Positions 1 to 5,676 of a DNA stretch of 49,811 nt are shown here, piece by piece. The DNA lies in the NCBI GenBank assembly GCA_011390335.1, contig JAABSO010000032.1, positions 1 through 49,811 of the forward strand, written 5' to 3'. Under the pieces are notes generated by a model. The model did not search any database, was not told the DNA's origin, and saw only the letters and a program-made list of their open reading frames with translations. The position numbers and the translations under genes were made by a program. The stretch is from Desulfotignum sp. GTDB taxonomy: Bacteria > Desulfobacterota > Desulfobacteria > Desulfobacterales > Desulfobacteraceae. Positions within the stretch are counted from its first letter, which is position 1; each line of letters starts with the position of its first letter.

Positions 1-1
1 A

Positions 2-226
2 AAATCTGCTTATTTCCTTTGCCAAGAATACTGGGAACAACTCAAAGATAAATTGTGGGGTAAACATCTCTGGTCTCCTAGTTACTGTGCTGTTTCCTGC
101 GGCGGTGCTCCTTTGGATGTCATCAAGCAATATATCCAGAACCAACGAAAACCGGCCTCTGACAAAAGTATCAAAAAGTCAAAGGCATTAACTGGTCGTA
201 AAAAAACTCGCTATACCCGCCCTTGA
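2..226 (+). CDS. tnpA: IS200/IS605-family transposase TnpA, C-terminal part (cut by window edge)
   Basis: The open frame enters from the left edge and ends at a TGA at 224-226, so only about 74 C-terminal residues are visible. They include LWGKHLWSPSY and then DVIKQYIQNQ, the usual end of Y1 HUH transposases of the IS200/IS605 family. The Tyr of KQYIQNQ, followed four residues later by Gln, fits the catalytic tyrosine helix; the HUH motif lies outside the window. TnpA moves single-stranded DNA by forming a 5'-phosphotyrosine link. A short hairpin overlaps the stop codon, as expected at the right end of such an element. Whether the element is intact cannot be judged here. Confidence 0.85.
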   Translation, partial: KSAYFLCQEYWEQLKDKLWGKHLWSPSYCAVSCGGAPLDVIKQYIQNQRKPASDKSIKKSKALTGRKKTRYTRP

Positions 227-235
227 AAGAGCGGG
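216..235 (+). repeat. Hairpin at right end of IS200/IS605-like element
   Basis: CCCGC at 216-220 pairs with GCGGG at 231-235 around a 10-nt loop that contains the transposase stop codon. Sub-terminal hairpins at the right end are the substrate recognised by IS200/IS605 TnpA. The exact cleavage site was not determined. Confidence 0.5.
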
Positions 236-236
236 A

Positions 237-425
237 TTGCGCTTCGTCAATGTTCAAACCACGGACGGGCATGTCCAAACCATTTCCGGATGTCCCATGG
301 AACCTGAAGCATGGCGGATTTCAGGCGGGATGATCACCCTGGTCGACGGCCTGCAAAAAACCATCCCCGAAAATACCATCCGGCTGAATCACGCTGAACG
401 GTCAGTCAGTACAGCGTTCCCATGA
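237..425 (+). pseudogene. Possible C-terminal remnant of an unknown gene next to the IS end
   Basis: An open frame of 62 codons starts at a TTG right after the IS hairpin and contains protein-like sequence such as DGHVQTISGCPMEPEAW. It has no clear ribosome binding site, and the frame is already open upstream inside the element end. It could be the 3' part of a gene interrupted by the insertion sequence, or a chance frame. I do not recognise a family. Confidence 0.3.
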
Positions 426-500
426 AAACCATGAAAGGAAGGGATCACCAACCAGCCACCGACAGAAACGGCGGCAGCCAGGTGAGGTTGATCTCTTTTT

Positions 501-788
501 TCAACAGCACCCGTCCCCGCAGGAGGCATTTTCCTTACCTTTTATCCAGACCTGGATAATATAGGCGGCTCAACCCACCCCGGGACTGACCGATATGGCA
601 TCTGCCGGGCAGTTGCTGACACAGGCCCCGCACTCCATGCAGGCGTTGAAATCAACGATCCGGGCTTTGTTTTCAATCATCTCAAACACGGCTTGGGGGC
701 AGACCTCGGTGCACAAGCTGCAGCCGATGCATTTTTGTTCATCCAGCACCAGGGTGGCCACATCCTCCAGATATCTGAAATCTTTCAT
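501..788 (-). CDS. hgcB: HgcB, 2[4Fe-4S] ferredoxin of mercury methylation, with predicted selenocysteine at codon 73 (UGA)
   Basis: HgcB is the ferredoxin partner of HgcA; it is thought to reduce the HgcA corrinoid and to pass on Hg(II). Two 4Fe-4S motifs are visible, CIGCSLCTEVCP (from residue 20) and CMECGACVSNCP (from about residue 50). Conventional reading stops after residue 72 (...SPGVG) at a TGA at 572-570. The same frame then continues with AAYIIQVWIKG... and ends SCGDGCC before a TGA at 503-501, giving 95 residues, the family's usual length. HgcB normally has Cys at this point (GVGCA) plus a Cys pair at its end. The TGA replaces exactly that invariant Cys, and a SECIS-like hairpin follows it, so Sec insertion is the best reading. 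The start ATG has AGGAG 8 nt upstream. hgcA ends 34 bp upstream. The alternative is a recent nonsense mutation or a sequencing error. Confidence 0.85.
541..572 (-). promoter_or_regulatory. Candidate bacterial SECIS element just 3' of the in-frame UGA of hgcB
   Basis: On the minus strand the UGA (572-570) is followed by TTATCCA (559-553), the loop GGTC (552-549) and TGGATAA (548-542), a perfect 7-bp stem. The loop begins 17 nt after the UGA. The E. coli fdhF SECIS has the same GGUC loop closed by CA/UG pairs, 18 nt after its UGA. The element lies inside the coding sequence of the HgcB tail, as bacterial SECIS elements do. I do not see the bulged U of the fdhF stem, so SelB binding would have to be tested. 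Confidence 0.75.
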
Positions 789-822
789 TTAAATACTCCT
801 TTATTCAACCCGTTAACATCCT

Positions 823-2031
823 TTAAAATGCACTGTAAATCCACAGCCCCGCAGACACCAAAACCCCGGCCAGCTGGACAGGAAGATATTGCTTCATCTC
901 TTTTTCCACCCCGGAAGGAGAGGTGAACGGGGTGGCCCCGGTGAAATTCATGGCCAGATGAGAGCTGACCATCACGCTGAAGATAAACAGGGCTGCTGCA
1001 CCGGCCATGCTGCCAATCCCGGGATAAATGACCGGCAACAGCAACAGGGTGCACACACTTCCCGTGAGAATGCCTTTGAAAGCAAATTTTTTTGACGGGA
1101 TAAACGGCAGCAGCACCGGAGTCAGAATCGCACCTGAAATCAGTCCGGTTACCAGGGCGGCCAGGGACACCAGGCCCCTTTCCCACGCCTCATGAAAAGA
1201 AAATATCCCGGGACCGATGCCTGAAAGTACAAACAGCGCCAAGGCTGTGATACCTGCCATTTTCAACGCCCCGTGCAGTTCCACCGGGGTCAGCACAAAC
1301 CGTTCAAACAGGGTAAAACTGACCTGGCGCATGGATTTGTCCGCTTTTCTGCCGTTGTTCAGAAACACCGGGATATCACAGGCCCGCACCGGACCGTAGA
1401 CTACCCTGAAACCAGACTGTGTTTTAACCTGCCGGGGCGACACCCCGGTGGCACCCAGCTGGGGGACGATCACCCGTTTATGGGTCACCACCTGTTTAAG
1501 AGACACCGCCTGGATTCTGTTGACCAGTTCCCGGGTGGAAAAGGTTTTTTTGCCTGCTGCACACCAGACATTCACCCCGTTGGTGTCCAGCACCAGGATC
1601 CAGGCACTGATGCCGCCCAGCGCGGATCTCAAATGATCAAAGGTCAATTTGTAATTGGCGGTCACCAGCACTTCTGAATCCGGGTCCGGTGATCCGATGC
1701 CGTAAAGTCCGGGGCTCACCAGATACTTGTGCCGCCGGATGCCGCACCGGACCGCAATGGTGGACAGCCGGTCCCTCTTGTCCAGGTCCGGCCGGATAAC
1801 CGGCACCGGGCCGGCACCGGTTTCCATGAAATGATCCACATAATTGCACAATGCATATCCAGGCTTGTCATATGCCGCCAGCGGGCGGATCTCTTCGGTT
1901 GCACATGACAGCCCTTGCATATTCATTGCCGGCATGATCTGTACATTGCTGGTTGACAGGCCGGGGCCTTTTTTTTGAAAAGGATCGCGGCCCGGGTTTT
2001 CTGACTTGGTGTCCATTGGAAGAATTTTCAT
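823..2031 (-). CDS. hgcA: HgcA, corrinoid protein of mercury methylation
   Basis: HgcA transfers a methyl group from its corrinoid to Hg(II), making methylmercury. The soluble N-terminal part carries the diagnostic cap-helix motif NVWCAAGK at residues 154-161, with Cys157 as the predicted lower-axial cobalt ligand. From about residue 245 there are five hydrophobic segments, matching the membrane domain typical of HgcA. At 402 residues it is about 60 longer at the N-terminus than well-known homologues. The start ATG has AGGA 8 nt upstream; a second ATG at codon 6 is possible. It lies 17 bp after arsR and 34 bp before hgcB, forming one operon. The motif makes the identification firm. Confidence 0.95.
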   Translation of the reverse strand: MKILPMDTKSENPGRDPFQKKGPGLSTSNVQIMPAMNMQGLSCATEEIRPLAAYDKPGYALCNYVDHFMETGAGPVPVIRPDLDKRDRLSTIAVRCGIRRHKYLVSPGLYGIGSPDPDSEVLVTANYKLTFDHLRSALGGISAWILVLDTNGVNVWCAAGKKTFSTRELVNRIQAVSLKQVVTHKRVIVPQLGATGVSPRQVKTQSGFRVVYGPVRACDIPVFLNNGRKADKSMRQVSFTLFERFVLTPVELHGALKMAGITALALFVLSGIGPGIFSFHEAWERGLVSLAALVTGLISGAILTPVLLPFIPSKKFAFKGILTGSVCTLLLLPVIYPGIGSMAGAAALFIFSVMVSSHLAMNFTGATPFTSPSGVEKEMKQYLPVQLAGVLVSAGLWIYSAF

Positions 2032-2048
2032 GACGGTTCCTGGGTGGT

Positions 2049-2315
2049 CTATAAATCGTTCACATATTGCTTGAAATCGTTTAACACGTTTTTATCCACG
2101 CAAAAATAGGTTTTGGGTCCTTCCACCTCTCCGCAGACAATGCCCGATTCCTTGAGTATCTTCAAATGCTGGCTGATGGTGGACTGGGAATAGGCGAAAA
2201 TCCCCACGATCTCTCCGCAGATGCAGGTATCTATCCCAATCAGGTGCTTAACGATCTTTATCCTGGTGGGATGGCCCAGGGCCTTAAAAATTTTTGCAAT
2301 CTGCTCCATATCCAT
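2049..2315 (-). CDS. ArsR-family transcriptional regulator, probable regulator of hgcAB
   Basis: This 88-residue winged-helix protein has the ArsR layout: KALGHPTRIKIVKHL, then the recognition helix region YSQSTISQHLKILKESGIV. A Cys-x-Cys pair (C31, C33) lies at the start of the DNA-binding helices, where arsenite-sensing ArsR proteins bind thiophilic ligands. It is the first gene of the arsR-hgcA-hgcB operon and has AGGA 9 nt before its ATG. It probably represses its own operon through the palindrome at 2347-2369. The ligand could be As(III), Hg(II) or another thiophilic species; the sequence does not decide. Confidence 0.9.
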   Translation of the reverse strand: MDMEQIAKIFKALGHPTRIKIVKHLIGIDTCICGEIVGIFAYSQSTISQHLKILKESGIVCGEVEGPKTYFCVDKNVLNDFKQYVNDL

Positions 2316-2346
2316 TGGCTGTTATCCTGAACCATAGTCCCGTTAT

Positions 2347-2369
2347 ATCGTTTATCGCCTATTAACGAT
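2347..2369. promoter_or_regulatory. Candidate ArsR operator: inverted repeat ATCGTT-N11-AACGAT
   Basis: A perfect 6-bp inverted repeat, ATCGTT (2347-2352) and AACGAT (2364-2369), spans the transcription start predicted from the promoter at 2372-2400. Binding of a dimeric regulator here would block arsR-hgcAB transcription. The assignment to this ArsR is inferred from position. Confidence 0.55.
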
Positions 2370-2371
2370 GT

Positions 2372-2400
2372 ATAATGACACACCATACGATCCATGTCAA
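2372..2400 (-). promoter_or_regulatory. Sigma-70-type promoter for arsR-hgcA-hgcB
   Basis: On the minus strand a consensus TTGACA (2400-2395) is followed after 17 nt by CATTAT (2377-2372). The predicted start, near 2365, leaves a leader of about 50 nt before the arsR ATG. Confidence 0.6.
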
Positions 2401-2502
2401 TACCATTTTTCACATTCACAAGGAAATTTTCGTGCAACCATCAAAAACAGGCAGCCAGGGTCAGATTCCGTGCCGGCCGGTCCGATTTAAAGACATTCCG
2501 GA

Positions 2503-4101
2503 TCAATACCGCACCAGAATACGGTGTTCCGCAAGATGTGCCTTGACTGCGGCGATGGGCACCTCTTTGCGATGAAAGATACCGGCTGCCAGGGCCGCAT
2601 CCGCTCCGGTTTCCCTGAACACCTCTGAAAAATGGGCGGCACACCCGGCGCCTGAGGAGGCGATCACGGGAATGGACACGGCCTGTTTCACTGCCCGGAT
2701 CAGTTCCAAGTCAAACCCTGCCCCGGTACCGTCCCGGTCGATGCAGTTGAGCAGAATCTCGCCGGCCCCCAGTTTCTCGCAGGCCCTGGCCAGGGTCACG
2801 GCATCCAGGTCCACGGCGGTGCGGCCCCCCTGGACCGTGCACTGGTACCAGCAGAACGATTCCCCATTGGGGCCGGGTATCCGGGTTTTGATGACATGGT
2901 GGCCTCCTGTATCTTCCGGCGCAGCCACATACACCCGCTTGGGGTCGATGGAGATCACCACGGCCTGGGCCCCATACACCCGGGAAATCTGCTCAATCGC
3001 GCTTTTCCCGGTTTTTTTCCCGGTCTCCACAAACGCCTTGGCAATGTGCACGGCATCACTGCCTATGGAGATCTTGTCCGCCCCGGACCGGAAATACCGG
3101 TCCGCTACTTCCAGGGCTGTGTAGGACCGGCCGGTGGCATCGGTGTAATCCTTGATCCCGCCGCCGATGGTCAACGGCACGAACACTTTTTTGGAGGTCT
3201 CTTCCAACACCTTTATCATGGGCAGGTCTGCCAGGGGAAAATCCCGGAACCCGGTGATGTTCAAAAAAGTGATCTCATCGGCTCCTTCCTTGTAATACCG
3301 ACGGGCCAGGTCTACGGGTTTGCCCAGGTTCCGCACACCCCCTTTAATGCCGTCATCTGCCTTCTCCCGGACATCATACTGGTCCCCTTTGGTCACCACC
3401 AGGTCTCCTTGGTCGTTGGACCGCACATCCAGGCAGGCGATGATCCTTCTGGAAAGCCCGCATCCCGGAATATCCACCCGGCCGCAAGAGGTGAAGTCCG
3501 ACAGTTTGATAAAGTTTTCCAGCAGCCGCATCCCGTGTTTTCCGCTTTTTTCCGGATGAAACTGGGTGCCGATAATATTGCCCTGCTGAATGGCGCTGGC
3601 AAATGCATAATCATAGGTGGTGGTGGTCAGGACCACGGACGGATCATGGGGCACCAGGTGAAAGGAGTGCACAAAATAAAACCGGGCATCCGGCCCGATC
3701 CCCTGCATCAACGGTGAGTCCTGCTTGAGATGGATCCCGTTCCATCCCATGTGTGGTACGGACAGTTTTGTCTTGAACCGCTCCACCCGGCCTTGGAAAA
3801 ACCCGATGGACTCGGTGTTGGACAGGTCCTCCTCACTGCCCTGGAACAGGGCCTGCATGCCTAAGCAGATGCCGAAAAACGGCCGGTTAGAAGCCAGGTA
3901 TTCCCGCAGCGGGGCCATATACCCCTTGCGGTTGAGCACCTGGATCATGTTTTCATAGTTGCCCACCCCGGGAAAGATGATCTTTTGAGCAGACAAAATA
4001 TCTTCCGGGGAGGCAACGGTGTTCAGGGTGCCCCCCAGTTTTTCCACGGCATTTTTCACACTGCGCACATTGCCAGCGCCGTAATCCAGTAGGGTTATCA
4101 T
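2503..4101 (-). CDS. hisHF: Bifunctional imidazole glycerol phosphate synthase, HisH-HisF fusion of eukaryotic HIS7 type
   Basis: One 532-residue chain carries both subunits of the enzyme that makes imidazole glycerol phosphate and AICAR in histidine synthesis. The N-terminal glutaminase has catalytic Cys79 in GICLGMQ and His182/Glu184 in FHPEK. The C-terminal cyclase barrel has the two catalytic Asp residues, D225 in ACLDV and D386 in ISIDPKRV. Stretches such as NDQGDLVVTKGDQYDVREK and CWYQCTVQGGR resemble the longer fungal and plant HIS7 cyclase rather than compact bacterial HisF. The ATG at 4101 has AGGA 8 nt upstream and starts at MITLLDYGAGN; an upstream ATG at 4134 is less likely. No other his gene is adjacent. 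Confidence 0.92.
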   Translation of the reverse strand: MITLLDYGAGNVRSVKNAVEKLGGTLNTVASPEDILSAQKIIFPGVGNYENMIQVLNRKGYMAPLREYLASNRPFFGICLGMQALFQGSEEDLSNTESIGFFQGRVERFKTKLSVPHMGWNGIHLKQDSPLMQGIGPDARFYFVHSFHLVPHDPSVVLTTTTYDYAFASAIQQGNIIGTQFHPEKSGKHGMRLLENFIKLSDFTSCGRVDIPGCGLSRRIIACLDVRSNDQGDLVVTKGDQYDVREKADDGIKGGVRNLGKPVDLARRYYKEGADEITFLNITGFRDFPLADLPMIKVLEETSKKVFVPLTIGGGIKDYTDATGRSYTALEVADRYFRSGADKISIGSDAVHIAKAFVETGKKTGKSAIEQISRVYGAQAVVISIDPKRVYVAAPEDTGGHHVIKTRIPGPNGESFCWYQCTVQGGRTAVDLDAVTLARACEKLGAGEILLNCIDRDGTGAGFDLELIRAVKQAVSIPVIASSGAGCAAHFSEVFRETGADAALAAGIFHRKEVPIAAVKAHLAEHRILVRY

Positions 4102-4212
4102 GGGTTGTCCTGCCTGTATAAAGTCAACACGCATTCATCAAATGCCATACTTTATGACCTTTTTTCGTGTTCGTGGTAAAAATTTTGCAACATCACTGCA
4201 GTGCACTTTTCT

Positions 4213-5592
4213 TTAAAAATCGATGCTCCCCGGGGTTCTGGGAAAGGGTATCACATCCCGGATATTTGAGATGCCGGTGACCATCATCAAAAACCGCTCA
4301 AATCCCAGGCCGAACCCGGAATGGGGCACCGATCCATACCGCCTTGAATCCAGGTACCACCAGTAGGGTTCTTTGGGCATTTTCATCTGAGCCATGCGCG
4401 ATTCCAGGACATCCAGGCGTTCTTCCCTCTGGCTGCCGCCGATGAGTTCCCCGATGCCGGGCACCAGCAGATCCACGGCTGCCACGGTTTTATCGTCATC
4501 ATTGATGCGCATGTAAAAGGGTTTGATCTCTTTGGGATAATCAAACAAAAACACCGGTTTTTTCACATATTCTTCCGCCAGGAACCGCTCATGCTCTGAC
4601 TGAAGATCCGTACCGTAGCTGACCTCATAGGTAAATTTCTTATGGGATTTTTCAAGAATACCTATGGCTTCAGTATAGGACATTCTCTCAAAGGTCTTCT
4701 CGGATAAAGTCTTCAGCCGGCCGGCAAGATTCTTGTCCACAAACTTTGTAAACAGGTCCAAATCATCTGTGCAGGCGGTGAGGGCATGGTTCACCAGATA
4801 TTTTACCAGTTCCTCTCCATGGTCCATGTTGCCGGAAAGATCACAGAACGCCATTTCCGGCTCCAGCATCCAGAATTCCGCCACATGCCGGCTGGTGTTG
4901 GAGTTTTCCGCCCGGAAGGTGGGGCCGAAGGTGTATACATCCCCCAGGGCCAGGGCAAACATCTCAGCGGACAACTGCCCGGATACGGTGAGGTTGGATT
5001 CCTGGCCGAAAAAATCCTGTGAAAAATCCATTTTCCCCTGTTTTAAAACTGCATCAGGATCCAGGCTGGTGACCCGAAACATCTCCCCGGCCCCTTCACA
5101 GTCAGATCCTGTGATCACAGGCGAGGTCAGGTAAAAAAAGCCTTTTTCTCTGTAAAACCGGTGGACGGCATGCACCATCTCGGACCTGATCCGAAAGGCT
5201 GCCCCGTATTTGTTGGTTCTGGGCCGCAGATGGGCGATGGTGCGCAAAAATTCATCTGAATGCCTTTTTTTCTGCAACGGGTATGTTTCCGGCGCCAGGC
5301 TGATGATCTCGACAGTATCCGCCTGAATCTCCCATTTCTGGCCCTTGCCCGGGGATGCCACCAGATCTCCTGCAACCGCCACGGCAGACCCTGTGGTGAT
5401 GCCCTGGATATCGGTATAATTGGCCAGCTCGCTGCCGGCCACCACCTGGATATTGTTCAGACAGGATCCGTCATTGATCTCCATAAAAGAAAATCCTTTG
5501 GCATCCCGCCGGGTCCGCACCCATCCTTTGATCAGCACCTTTCCCGGGGAGGTGTCATACCCGGTCAACCGGTTGATTTTTATTCTTTTCAT
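4213..5592 (-). CDS. asnS: Asparaginyl-tRNA synthetase
   Basis: AsnRS charges tRNA-Asn with asparagine. The 459-residue protein has an N-terminal OB-fold anticodon-binding domain (GWVRTRRDAKGFSFMEINDGS) and a class II catalytic domain with TFRAENSNTSRHVAEFWMLEPE (motif 2 region) and GLGFERFLMMVTG (motif 3) near the C-terminus. It matches bacterial AsnRS over its full length, close to the 466 residues of E. coli. The ATG at 5592 is preferred because AGGA lies 7 nt before it; the frame is open upstream to an ATG at 5646 with no clear binding site. It is divergent from the radical SAM gene, with about 80 bp between starts. Confidence 0.95.
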   Translation of the reverse strand: MKRIKINRLTGYDTSPGKVLIKGWVRTRRDAKGFSFMEINDGSCLNNIQVVAGSELANYTDIQGITTGSAVAVAGDLVASPGKGQKWEIQADTVEIISLAPETYPLQKKRHSDEFLRTIAHLRPRTNKYGAAFRIRSEMVHAVHRFYREKGFFYLTSPVITGSDCEGAGEMFRVTSLDPDAVLKQGKMDFSQDFFGQESNLTVSGQLSAEMFALALGDVYTFGPTFRAENSNTSRHVAEFWMLEPEMAFCDLSGNMDHGEELVKYLVNHALTACTDDLDLFTKFVDKNLAGRLKTLSEKTFERMSYTEAIGILEKSHKKFTYEVSYGTDLQSEHERFLAEEYVKKPVFLFDYPKEIKPFYMRINDDDKTVAAVDLLVPGIGELIGGSQREERLDVLESRMAQMKMPKEPYWWYLDSRRYGSVPHSGFGLGFERFLMMVTGISNIRDVIPFPRTPGSIDF

Positions 5593-5676
5593 TGCCATAT
5601 CCTGGAAATAATTATATATTAAAAAATTTGGGTCATCCAATGCCACACAAACACTATTATTTTAAAATTCAGTATC

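Noticed and set aside
570..788. hgcB as a complete 72-residue ferredoxin ending at the first TGA
   Set aside because: The frame after the TGA encodes the expected HgcB tail with its Cys pair, the total length fits the family, and a SECIS-like hairpin follows the codon.
4135..4212. tRNA or small RNA between hisHF and asnS
   Set aside because: No cloverleaf or strong hairpin was seen; it is a plain short intergenic gap.
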